The notes under the pieces: model-generated
Database searches by the model: none
What the model was told of the DNA's origin: nothing
Seen by the model: only the letters and a program-made list of their open reading frames with translations
Made by a program: the position numbers and the translations under genes
From: Brassica napus
Taxonomy: Eukaryota; Streptophyta; Magnoliopsida; Brassicales; Brassicaceae
Direction of reading: 5' to 3'
DNA length: 64,000 nucleotides
Assembly: GCF_020379485.1 (NCBI RefSeq)
Contig: NC_063445.1
Coordinates: 51,299,422-51,363,421 of the forward strand
Part shown: in pieces, positions 1 through 10,053 of the stretch
Numbering within the stretch: the stretch's first letter is position 1
How the letters are laid out: every line of letters begins with the position of its first letter

Positions 1-619
1 CATTTTAACAACGGGAGGATCAGCATGAGGCGATAGTATCACCTGCGAGATAACAAAAGCACATTGCATTGCATACACATGACGAAGCTAAAGCATCACA
101 TTGATATTATTTTTTACACATACCAAATCAAGCTCAGCATCTTCAGCCCTTCGAACAGCTTCGTCTTTAGACACTAACCCAAGCTAAGAGACCAAACACA
201 AAAAAACTGCAACTTTCATTGGTCTGTTTTGTCTGAATCAAAGCTGTAATTAATAAATAAAAAAGGAGTAAGCTTTACCATGTTCTGTTGCCCATCGATT
301 AGCCTCACAGTAGCTGACCTAATTGAGGCGATATCGAGTGCTTCATCTACTTCTGCCTCTTTCGGCCTACCTCTCCTTGAGTCTCCCGAGAAAGGATAAC
401 CTCCTCCGCCTCCACCACCGTAACGGCAAGTTACGGCGAGGAGAATTGGGAAATTGCAGTTCGGCGGTGGAGAGACGGAGACCGTAGTTTGGAATCGATA
501 GAAGTAACGGAGAATGGTAACGTCTTTGTGATTCCGGCGAAAACGGCGTGTACCTCGCTTCCCATAAATGAGTTAGCCTCCAATTGTCCCAATCTGAGAC
601 CGACCTCGTTGAAGAACAT
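1..619 (-). CDS. Plastid translation initiation factor IF-3, 5' part (runs off window; probable frameshift)
   Basis: Three minus-strand exons spell an IF-3 N-domain: 279 to about 600 (ends ATVRLIDGQQNM), 124-183 (LGLVSKDEAVRRAEDAELDL, exactly 20 codons) and 1-42 (VILSPHADPPVVKM). All junctions are phase 0 with GT/AG sites, and the gene continues past the left edge. A glycine-rich stretch (RYGGGGGGGYP) precedes the conserved domain, as in plastid IF-3. IF-3 binds the 30S subunit and supports start-codon selection in plastid translation. The oddity is the N terminus: the best transit-peptide frame (ATG at 619, or in-frame ATG at 565, with FAGITKT) stops at about 431, while the IF-3 frame has no ATG before an upstream stop. 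A small indel near 430-470, or an unrecognised intron, would reconcile them. The family call is firm; whether the gene works is unclear. Confidence 0.75.
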
Positions 620-1191
620 AACATAGCTGTCAGTGCCTTGCCGGTTGATCTGGACGTTTGATTTGCAGTTGCGGAGGAGGCGACGGTCTTCTTGTTGGTC
701 TTGCGGTCGCTGAAAATTGAAGAGTGGATTTATGGTAACGATGAAGTGCTGGAATTTGATCAGTGATGACCTAAGAGGAGTCGGGGAAGAACAAACTTCA
801 AGTTTCAGACATGGGTGATGGGCTTGAATTGAATCATTTAACAGAGCCCACGTTAAAGACCCGTTTCGGTGAACGAAAGCATGAATGATGTGTCAAAACA
901 GAGCTCTATAATTGGATGATTTTTTAGTCCTACGTGGATGCTCTTAGCTTTGAGATTATTCTACTTTTAGTATTGTATTGATTTTACCCTTTTGTATTAA
1001 ATTATATTCTCTGTTTTTTTTTTCCTTCGTGGGTAAATTGGTAATGTCTAGTTCTTTTTATTTATTTTTGGTGAAGCGGTAATGTATAGTTCTAACTTGT
1101 AGCCTAGAGTTTTTTTTCCTTACTAAGTTTTATTTGAATTTTCTTGTATATTGCTTATCAAAGATCTTCAGTATTGCTGATGCTGTCAGTA
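620..1191. other. Intergenic, upstream of IF-3 gene
   Basis: No supportable gene. The left part is probably the 5' leader or promoter of the IF-3 gene. The right part is AT-rich and ends at the target-site duplication of the next transposon. Confidence 0.5.
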
Positions 1192-1194
1192 TTA

Positions 1195-2806
1195 GAGCAT
1201 ATGCAATGGTGTTACTCTAATTAGAGTCCTTAGCATTATTAAAACATTAAATTTTTTTGGTTTTTTTTTTGAATAGTTAAAGACTTAATCAAAAGAATCA
1301 AGTCCATTGGTGTTGCTTGAATTAGAGTCCTTAGCGTTTTGTATTCATGAAGTTCAAAAAAAAAAGAGAGAGAGTTCATGTTTCATTGGTCAAGGAAAGA
1401 GCCAACTTTACTAGGAAATTAACTTTCAAAGAAAGAGCCAATGTTTAAGTACCGAAACTCAAAGTAATTGAAACATGATTTGATTACCAGCAGCAGCAGC
1501 AATTGTTCCAGAAGGAAGCATAAACTACACAGAACCGAGTCCTTGGTGATGTGGTTTAAGATCAAACTTACACATCAACAAGACCAGGCATGATGACAGC
1601 TTCGCCATAGTCAATCACTTTCACTCGGCTCCTATGCTTCTTAAACCAATCTTCCTCCTTCACCACCGACACAATAATCCCTCCATTCACTTCCACTGCA
1701 TCCGTAACGTTCCGACAGTTATTGGGATCCACGACATAAACTCAAAAGTATATTTTGTTTACTCAACCTAAGGCCTAACAGTGAAGCGAGATCCTCTACG
1801 AGAATGTGAATTACGGGACTGTCCCATTACAAGTGACAAGAAGGGCAAGGAGCCATGTGAAAACATACTCGACTGTGAAGCTCCCAAACAATTTATTTGG
1901 CTGATGCAACTGCTGAAGGTTATATCAAAATAAAGACAACTTCATTAGCCTCTCAGATACATGAAACTTTACAAAGCAGTAAGACTAAACACTTTAGAGC
2001 AATTATATGCAATGGGAAGAAGCAATCTCAACAAATTAAGGCATGGTATTGTTAAAGACTCTTACTTGTCATGGTGAGATTCCAATCTGGTTGGATAAAA
2101 AGAAGCTTTGACTGCAACATGAGGACGACGAATCCCCCACTGAGCAGCAACACATGAGCTTCCAAATTGATAAGAGCCATTTCACTTCCCCTGCCAGACA
2201 CAAACAAGTCATTTAAAAAAAAGAAACCTTAGCAAAAATTCTAATTTCTTTAACAACCTAACTCCAAGGAACAACACATAAAAGATTCAAGCTTTTTCAA
2301 ACACCTAATAAGATTTATGCAATTTCATTTCATGAGATTTTTGACCGATAACAGAATCCAGATAAAACAGAAAAAGAGCTTCACGTCACCATAGAAAGGA
2401 CAAAACTTTATGAAGAGAAAACAAAACAAGACCACATATGAAAATTTCAACCAAAGTCAGAGTACCCTCCTGCCAATTCAACACACACAAAACACGATAT
2501 CCCCAATAGCGTAGCTAAAAATCCTAAGGATTGAGTCATACGGGGAAAAAACGAAAAGAGAGAAGAGGATTTTTCGAAAAGGTTTCGATAAGGAAGGATC
2601 ATGGTGGAAGATGATGGAGCGAGGAGAGATCGAGAGAGAGCGTGGGAGGAGAGATAGAGAGAGACACGTGTGTTAAGGATTGAGTCCTTCCAATCTCTCT
2701 TGAAGGATTGATCCCTAGCTAATTAAGCCAAAATAATAATATTATATTGAAATAATGATAAGGATTAACTGTAAGGACTCATCTAAAATCACTGTTGCAG
2801 TTGCTC
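1195..2806. mobile_element. Non-autonomous PIF/Harbinger element (Pack-type) carrying host gene fragments
   Basis: Imperfect terminal inverted repeats (left GAGCATATGCAATGGTG, right complement GAGCAACTGCAACAGTG) are flanked by a 3-bp TTA duplication at 1192-1194 and 2807-2809. TTA/TAA is the PIF/Harbinger target. The interior has no transposase but contains a degenerate allantoinase segment (1478-1740) and further unidentified exon-like pieces (for example 2045-2180 and 1770-1900). Subterminal sequences are also related (GAGTCCTTA near both ends). By analogy with Pack-MULEs this is a gene-capturing non-autonomous element; mobilisation would need transposase from elsewhere. Confidence 0.8.
1478..1740 (-). 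pseudogene. ALN: Allantoinase gene fragment captured in Pack element
   Basis: The minus strand from about 1735 to 1572 reads AVEVNGGIIVSVVKEEDW followed by RVKVIDYGEAVIMPGLVDV, and ends at a GT donor. This is the N-terminal part of plant allantoinase (hydrolysis of allantoin to allantoate in purine catabolism, ER-located). The next exon is represented only by a degraded piece around 1478-1515 that still reads PSGTIAAAAG. The metal-binding HVH motif and the rest of the enzyme are missing. There is no start codon, and the fragment lies wholly inside the transposon at 1195-2806, so it is a captured pseudogene fragment. The family match is strong. Confidence 0.8.
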
Positions 2807-2809
2807 TTA

Positions 2810-3086
2810 GAACATGTACTAGCCAATTGGAAAATGGACGTAAATTACTAGTATAATAGACCCTTTTAACCATAAGAATTTAATGGTCAGTATAACGACT
2901 AAAGATCACACGATCATCATAAGTAACCCAAGCGAAACATTTATTACAACATATATCAAATCCTAACCTCCATACTATGCACGAATTCAACTGAACCTGA
3001 GTGCAAACCTTTTTTAAGGAACCAAAAAATATTAAATGAAACGAGCCCTTTATAAGTGTAATAAAAAACACAAGAGTAACATTTCA
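2810..3086. other. Intergenic / 3' region of the AGP gene
   Basis: No gene seen. Probably contains the 3' UTR of the minus-strand arabinogalactan-protein gene. Confidence 0.4.
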
Positions 3087-3776
3087 TCATATGAAGAATA
3101 ACCATGCAGCTGCGATGAGAACAGATCCAGAGATAGAGATCTCAAGCGACGAGGCTCTTCCCGTCGGAGCTGAAGCTTCGGGGTCTTCACTGGTGGGTCC
3201 TTCATCAGGGGACGACGACGGAGACATGTCTGGTGTCGGAGACGGCGGAGACGATGCGGATGGTGAGTCGGACGAGCTAGTAGGACCTTCAGACGAGCTT
3301 GTAGGGCCTTCGGACGAGCTTGTAGGACCTTCCGATGAGCTTGTAGGACTTTCGGATGAGCTGGTAGGACCTCCGGAGCTTGAGTCGGGGCTTGGAGCCG
3401 GAGTTTTGGCTGACGAAGATTTTGGAGCGTTTGCGGGGGAGCCACCACCTGAAGATGGGGAAGCGCTTGGAGTGGCGGAGGAGTTCTTCTTGGTGGTGGT
3501 GGGAGCAGAGGCCGTAGGCGGCGAGGTTGGGGCGGAAGCGGTTTGTTTTGGGGACCCTGCGGCGGGTGGTTTTGGGGATCCTGCGGCGGTTGGTTTTGGG
3601 GATGCTGCTCCGGAGGGTTGTTTGGGGGATGCTGCTGCGGTGGGAGAAGCAGTGGGTGAGCTTTTGTTGGCGTTGGCTTTAGGCGCTCCGGCTGGTGTTG
3701 GAGGATCAGCGGCGAAGACGGCGGTGATGGCCAAGACGGCGACGGCAATAGATAGGAGCATAATGGTCCTTGTCAT
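3087..3776 (-). CDS. Classical arabinogalactan protein, GPI-anchored
   Basis: Single-exon 229-residue protein. Residues 1-22 form a signal peptide (MTRTIMLLSIAVAVLAITAVFA), followed by about 180 residues very rich in Pro, Ala, Ser, Thr and Gly with many SP, AP and TP dipeptides. These are the hydroxyproline O-glycosylation sites of AGPs. A GPTSSSE/D heptad-like unit repeats four to five times in the middle. The C terminus is a short spacer plus a hydrophobic tail (ISGSVLIAAAWLFFI) typical of GPI-anchor addition. The product would be a heavily glycosylated cell-surface proteoglycan, attached to the outer plasma membrane through GPI. Layout and length fit larger classical AGPs; I cannot assign a specific AGP number. 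No intron, frameshift or stop was seen. Confidence 0.88.
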   Translation of the reverse strand: MTRTIMLLSIAVAVLAITAVFAADPPTPAGAPKANANKSSPTASPTAAASPKQPSGAASPKPTAAGSPKPPAAGSPKQTASAPTSPPTASAPTTTKKNSSATPSASPSSGGGSPANAPKSSSAKTPAPSPDSSSGGPTSSSESPTSSSEGPTSSSEGPTSSSEGPTSSSDSPSASSPPSPTPDMSPSSSPDEGPTSEDPEASAPTGRASSLEISISGSVLIAAAWLFFI

Positions 3777-4086
3777 CTTTAAATGTGTGAATGTGAGATT
3801 TTCTTAAATGCGGTAATTAAGTATTAAATTACTTATGGTGAAAAATATAAAAGGGAAGAAAAGAGATATAGGGGATTTAACCGAAGTTTCAGTTGACCGG
3901 GTCCATAGGAGCTTGTCTTGAAAATTTTATTGGTTTCATCTTTTGTTTAGTTAAAGAGAGAACATGTGGTGATGGTAATTTCCACTTTCAAAAGACAACT
4001 GAGAGAACACGTGTCCAACGTAATGAGACTATGAGAGAGTGAAGATCATATTTAAGTTTAAATTTAGACAGGAAAGTGAAGATTAG
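3777..4086. other. Promoter region of the AGP gene
   Basis: AT-rich sequence between the AGP start codon and the next transposon. It presumably holds the AGP promoter; no specific element is claimed. Confidence 0.4.
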
Positions 4087-4089
4087 TTA

Positions 4090-5932
4090 GAGCATGTTGT
4101 CTCTTAAATCAGTTGTAATGATTTTTTAATTATTAAAATTATGATAAGAGACTTTGCTAAAAGACAGTTTAATTATAAGAGTTTATTAGTGGTATCTTAA
4201 TTAAGGTTCTTAACAATAAAAAAAAATTAAATTTATTTTTAAACATAAAATTTTAAACAAAGATTAAATTTATTTATTAAATAAAACAAAGTCAAACTTA
4301 CATTTTAAACATAGATTTTAAAATAGAAACATAAAAACAAATATTACGGAAATAAACGATAATAATTTCAAAGCGGCATCGAAGCTCAGTTGTTGTCTTG
4401 ACCACTTCCGAATTTACGCCATATATGTTCAACCAAATCACCTTTTAGTTGTTCATGCGCTTGTCTATCACGAATTCTTGTTCGAACACCCATCTGGTTG
4501 GCGATATTAGTAGGGATATCTGTAGAATAGGTGAGATCAACATGTGAACTTCCGCTCCCTTCTCCTTGTTGGAAATCTGAGACATCATATTGAGTGTATT
4601 CATCTCGTTCGTCTTCTACTATCATATTATGGAGTATGATGCATGCTCTCATAATCTTCCCAATCTTGATTTTATCCTAAGAAAGTGCCAGATTTTTAAC
4701 AATGGCAAATCGAGCTTGAGACATCTTTTGACTATTAAGTAGATCAACAAACTTTGAAGTTTCAGAAGATGGATAAGAATCCATTTGAGAAGGACGATCA
4801 AGAAAGAGAGAATTGAAAGAAGAAAAGTGAAGAGAAGAAAGAGAGAAATGAGCAAGTGGAAAGAGAAGAAAGCGTTTTTTTATAGATCAAACAACATAGA
4901 AAGCATTGATCACAAGTAAGTTGTCTGAGTAGACATTTATCTAACACAATCAACACACCACACAATTTATTTCTATCTAACCATCACCAAAGCTATTAAT
5001 TACCTAACCTAACACCATTCAAACCACCATCGTATACAATGCTTTATCTATACAATGCTTTATACCTAATCATAGCAAAGACATAGGCTTTACCTGTATG
5101 CAGACCGTGCCGTCCGTTGTCTGAAGAACCCGTGTGATGCGTCTTCATCAAACCATCTAAACACAAAAAAATTAACCGCAAGATATCAAAACAACTTCGA
5201 CGATTTATCAACTCAAAATAACGATGAAGAAGAAGCAAAATATGCCTAATTACACACACACAATCTACATCAGTCACCCTCTTCATCAATCGACCTAAGA
5301 CAAAACCGAGAGAAACAAATCAAAAATAAAAATCAGAGGATATGTATTACAAATTGTAGATGAAGAAGGAACAAATCTACCTGGATCATGCGTCTTGATC
5401 AATCCACCTAAAAACACAAAAAAAAATCAGATGATTTATATACAAACATGCATACTTGAAAGATCGAAACATAAAGAATCTAAGACATGCACACAAATCC
5501 CGCAGCTTTACCTTTAGATTCGCCTCCACTGCAACAGTCGCCGTTGTTCTTTGTTTCAGAGAGCCACCGATAGAGAGAGAGGTCGCCGGACGTTGCTTCG
5601 AGGAGAGCCACCGATAGAAAGGTCTCCGTTTCCCTTCCTCGCCAAGACCCACAGATAGAGCCGTCGCCTTTCGTCGACGCGAGCCATCAGGAAGAGAATC
5701 GCCTTTCGCGAAAGAGAGAAGACGAAACGAAAGAGAGAAAGAAAAATGAAACTCTTTTGTCGAAACCCCGACACCGCTCGACGCCCATTCATATCGCGAC
5801 ACGTGGTTTGTAAGGGACGCCCCTTCACGCTCTTAATTAAGCTACGCCCCTTCCTTTAATCCCTTTTCTTCTTAATTTTAAAAGCCCAAATATGCTAACA
5901 AGCCCACTTAAGGGACCCTAATAAACCTGCTC
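4090..5932 (-). mobile_element. Deleted PIF/Harbinger element with transposase remnant
   Basis: Ends GAGCATGTTGTC (left) and, read inward on the complement, GAGCAGGTTTAT (right), with TTA duplicated at 4087-4089 and 5933-5935. It retains only the 3' end of the transposase gene on the minus strand. The rest of the catalytic domain and the Myb-like ORF are absent, so it is a non-autonomous deletion derivative. Its transposase tail closely resembles the fuller element at 20394-24879. Confidence 0.8.
4386..4855 (-). pseudogene. Harbinger (DDE_Tnp_4-type) transposase C-terminal remnant
   Basis: The minus strand reads MRACIILHNMIVEDERDEY, the hallmark C-terminal block of plant PIF/Harbinger transposases, and ends at 4386 after HIWRKFGSGQDNN. 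Immediately upstream (about 4649-4740) the reading is out of frame. The catalytic DDE core is missing. This is a decayed fragment with no expected activity. Confidence 0.8.
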
Positions 5933-6118
5933 TTAGTATGGTGAGATTGGTTTTACACTAATTTTCTTCAGGTCTTTCTCAACGTTTTGTAGTATTCCCA
6001 CAATTTTATTTCAGTTATCGTGTAAAACATTAGTTTCAAAATAAGTGTTATTTTATAATTCAATGTAAAATATATTGATTTTATATTCAATCTATTATTC
6101 TATTGGTTGAATATGGTT

Positions 6119-6120
<2 letters not shown>

Positions 6121-6152
<32 letters not shown>
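6121..6152. repeat. (AT)n microsatellite
   Basis: About 16 consecutive AT dinucleotides. Confidence 0.9.
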
Positions 6153-6154
<2 letters not shown>

Positions 6155-6211
6155 TAATATTTTTATTTTAAAATATACAAAATGAAATATTTTTTAATCA
6201 CGACAATTAAG

Positions 6212-7088
6212 GTGATGATTGTTTGTTTGGTTTCTAGAGTTTGGATTTTGGTTTTTGGTTTTTAGTTTTTGGTTTTTGGATTTTAGATTTTGGTTTTTTT
6301 TTTGTTTTTGATTTTGCAATAGATTTTAGGTTTTTGAAAAACATGAATGGTAATTTTAGATTTTGGTTTTTAGTTTCTGGCTTTTGCTTATAAAATAATA
6401 AAATAAAAATATTATCAATAGTAAAATATTTATTATGGAAATAATAAAATATAATATCATTACCAAAATACAAATAAGCTTATTTGAAAAAACAACAAAT
6501 AATACAAAATTTAATTCTATGTTTAAACATAAGTTATATATACTTTGTTTTATAATTAAAATAATAATTTTAAATAATACTTTTAGTTTTTAAACATGTT
6601 TTTAGATTTTTTTAATAATATATAAATACCAGAGTTTTACTCTTATAGATAAAATAACATATGATCAAATATTTTTGAGTTTTGGGATGAAAGATAAATG
6701 GTCTAATTGTATGTATAATCACTTATTTAATATTAACAAAGTGTACAAAAATTGGTAAAAAAAGTGCAAGAATTATATTTGATGATATAATGGTTACGTG
6801 AATGTATGATAGTGGAAAAAAGACATAAACAGTTTATGGGATAAAAATAAAAAGAAAGATCATTGAAAATAAATAAAATAAAAAATTAAAATGATAGATA
6901 GAAAAACAACGTATTCTAAAAGCTATGAAAATAGAGATTTTGGTTTTCGCGTAGAACTAGGTAATTATTCGAAAAACTAGTTTCCCTAGTTTTTAGAGAA
7001 TCATTTTTAACAAAATTTTGATTGGCAATTGAAGTGATTTTTTAAAAACAAAAACCAAAAACCATTTTAGAAACTACAAACAATCAAC
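6212..7088. mobile_element. Possible hAT-type MITE
   Basis: The left end GTGATGATTGTTTG is matched by the right-end complement GTTGATTGTTTG. Both subterminal regions are packed with GGTTTTTGG-like runs in inverted orientation. Flanks are CAATTAAG (6204-6211) and CTATTAAG (7089-7096), an 8-bp duplication with one mismatch, the hAT target length. The interior is AT-rich and without coding signal. Short imperfect ends keep confidence moderate. Confidence 0.45.
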
Positions 7089-7693
7089 CTATTAAGTTTC
7101 GATAAGAGTAATAACTAATTACTTCAGATTCATAATAAATTAAGCTAAAAACGTTTTTCGAAAATAATGGGCTAATAAAAAGGCCCGTACAATAGGAAGG
7201 CCCAAGATAGACTATACTGACGTGGCACAGACACACAGGTGCACTTGCCTTAAGAGTTTGGTCTCCTTCTTCCTCTTTATTTTCGGCTTCCCCGTCGGTA
7301 AACGATCTTCTCCTGTTTCCAGCGACAATCGCTTCGAATTCCTCGGTAAGTTCTCGTTGAATCTCATCAAAGGCACATCACGTCGCTATAGAGATACCCA
7401 ATAATCATATGATCCCCGTAATTACAGTAGCTTTCTTTTAAAATTCTGAATTTAAAACTCTATAACCGAAAATTCCAGATTGTCGTTCATACAAGATTGG
7501 AGTAATATATACACACATACTGTTGTCTGGATATCTTACTCTAATACAATGTTCTGTTTCAAACAATAGTCAGAATTGGAACTAAATAGCTTTTAGCAAT
7601 GTTCGAATAGTCTTGTGTTGGTGGTTCTATATTCAAAGTTTCTTTTTTTATCTTCATGTGTGTCTGCTTACCAGTTCAGTGTCTATCAAAGCT

Positions 7694-8806
7694 ATGCCTA
7701 AAAGAGCAGCAGAAGCGCCTCCTTCGTCTGAAACCCAAAGAGTCAAACCTGCAGACTCTTTTGGTGATTACAGATCTCAAGTATCTCGACTCTTGTCTCA
7801 ACAAGAAAAGATCTCGCTTCGCGATCAAGAAGCCACTATGAGCCATTCCAACACTGCAATAGGAGCTGGGATGTCACATCTCAGGAGAGAGGATTTGAAT
7901 GTTTTGTTAAGGCAGTGCGTGAGGGATCTAACTCCAGAAGTTAATGAGGTATACATACATTGATCAAAGTTCTACTCTCCTTATAATATCGTATTGATGA
8001 AAAGAGTATAATGCAATTTGTGAATTGTAGATGCATATGCGTGTGTGCAGCATGAAACTGTTTTCAGACAAGGCAACCAAATGTAGTGTTCCTGCAGACT
8101 CTGAAGAGGGAACAGTATGTCTTTTAGTTTCATGTTTATTTTTCCGGATTTTGTTTTCTTCTTCTTGTCTCACAGTGGTTCATTTAGGAAGATGATGTGA
8201 AGAATCTTCTGTCTAACCCTGATATTGTCAAGAAATTAACCTCCCAGTATTCAAATGTTCTCCTTCATGAGGTAATGCACTTAAAAGATGTGCTACATCC
8301 TGTTCCTGAGAAAAAAATGCTAATAAATTTTCTGTGTGTTTGGTTTTGCCTTTTGAAAAGCTGGATGATATGCAGCAGCAACTCGAGAACATCCTTGATG
8401 ATGTAGTGGCTACTTGCAGGTATATAGTTTTTTCATGTACAATTGAAAATTCTTCTTTAATTGTTACTTATTGAGGTCTTGTGAAACAGGCCTATGAGTC
8501 GTGGCGAAAAGTTAGATCTTCGGAAAGCAATCATGGAGTTACCTGGGGGAAACCGTGACCGTATCGCTGGGATAGTACAAGAACATTGCAAAACATCTGG
8601 AAAGGATTTTTCAGACGAGGTTATTGCCAACTTGGATCAGTCGGTAAGACAGAATATAATACAGTTAAATAGATTGTGGTCTGTAACTGTAAGTTAAGGA
8701 GGGGAGATTGATAGCATCTGTGTGTTTTCAGGAGGACAACATAATGCTATGGAGATTGCATTACTATATAGGAGCAGTCAAGAATGCTCAGAAGCTCGCT
8801 AGCTAG
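7694..8806 (+). CDS. NET (extra-terminal)-domain protein without bromodomain, 6 coding exons
   Basis: Coding exons 7694-7948, 8031-8114, 8188-8271, 8361-8419, 8490-8643 and 8732-8806 give a continuous 236-residue frame with GT/AG introns and consistent phases. The C-terminal half (starting PMSRGEKLDLRKAIMELPGG and ending EDNIMLWRLHYYIGAVKNAQ) matches the NET domain of BET-family transcription regulators, a small helical module that binds charged peptides of chromatin factors. No bromodomain is encoded. Residues about 120-165 look coiled-coil-like (LDDMQQQLENILDDVV). A non-coding 5' exon around 7215-7346, followed by a GT donor, is likely. From memory, Arabidopsis has a similar gene next to PBB1 (annotated bromodomain testis-specific-like), which supports a real gene in conserved order. 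Its biochemical role is not established from sequence. Confidence 0.82.
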
Positions 8807-9219
8807 CTGCTTTAGGCTGTATAGATATGGTGTTTTTTTTTGTCAACATATGGTTAAGAGATGTTGGAATGGTGTTGACCGTTCAAACCGGTCTGGAATC
8901 AGCAGTAGTAATCCTTTATGGCCGGTTTGATTTACATACTGTTTATTTTCCTCCTCATAAACTGGTTTAAACCGGTTTTTATTTCGCAAGTACAATTTAT
9001 ATGGATGGGTATACCTGTTCTTCATTGTCTTGTCTGGTCATTATCTCGAGTATGAACGCTGATTAGTTAATTAGATGATTGAAGACCGGATGGAGTGTTG
9101 GTGGTCTACTGATTTTACATAATTTACATGAATAGAAAATACCTAACATAAGAGATTATATATAACACTGTATTTGCCGAAGATGGTTTACCTCAAAAAA
9201 AACCATTCCATTTTGAAGG
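8807..9219. other. 3' UTR and intergenic spacer
   Basis: Downstream of the NET gene; ends at the target-site duplication of the copia element. No other gene signal. Confidence 0.5.
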
Positions 9220-9224
9220 CTTTA

Positions 9225-9936
9225 TGTTAATTCTCCTTGACCCTTAAGGCCTAGACTTTCCCTTAGAGAAGACCCAACAAACCAAGAACAGAGGATATGG
9301 CGAAAAACAGAGGACTGAAGAAACATAGTTGTATGAAGAAGATGAAGTTTAAAACAGAGCAAGAAAAGGGAGCACACAAACAAATTTATCCAGTTCACTT
9401 CCGTTAACGAGGGTAGCTACGTCTGGCCGAGTCGGTAACTCGGAATCCACTAGATTCAGATAGAGTTTACAATAGGAAACTTAAGTGACCCACCTCAATG
9501 CCCTTCACTAGCACTTGAGGTTCACTCTAACGATTCCTATGACTAAGAAAACAAGCTAATGAGTTTATGCTATTACAAGTTTTCTCTCTCTATCTATTAC
9601 TCCGTATCTCTCTCTCTTGACACTTCCTTCTCTTTATAGAAAAACCCTGGAGCAGTTCGCTTCATGACCTAACGCAAACGCTTCCTTTGGACGCTGAGAT
9701 AGCTCACTGATTGCGTTTGCAGGGAGGGTACAAGCACGCCTTGTTCCTTCTGAATCCCACATGAGGACAGCTTGTACGAGCGCCAAACCCGCGGTGTAGC
9801 CGTTTCCTCCTGTTGTGGTCCTAAAAGCATTCTTAATCGTAGTGCATTTTGCATCGACTCTGGTTAAGACATAAGTTAAGTTCTTTAACGTGTTTGTCCA
9901 CTTCTGTTACTTGGTCATCACGGTTTCACCTTCACA
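9225..9936 (-). repeat. 3' LTR of copia element
   Basis: Starts TGTTAATTCTCC and ends CCTTCACA; collinear with 14179-14889 with scattered substitutions and small indels. Confidence 0.93.
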
Positions 9937-10053
9937 AATCTCCACCTGAAACTGTGATGACAAAACCAATAGCCTGTGCAAGCTTGAGAGAGAGATATAC
10001 CTTATACCTTGAATCTAGTTGCAGGATTCCCGACTCGGATCTTCTGAGTCTTA

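Noticed and set aside
3050..3748. 232-codon Pro-rich minus-strand ORF overlapping the AGP
   Set aside because: Shifted frame of the same repetitive sequence; the 3087-3776 frame has signal peptide and GPI tail, this one does not.
3091..3807. 238-codon plus-strand ORF antisense to the AGP gene
   Set aside because: It mirrors the low-complexity Pro/Ala/Ser codons of the AGP frame, which rarely produce stops on the other strand; no domain or start context supports it.
5386..5828. Overlapping Arg/Ser-rich minus-strand ORFs in the deleted Harbinger
   Set aside because: No recognised domain, two competing frames, and location in the non-coding 5' part of the element.
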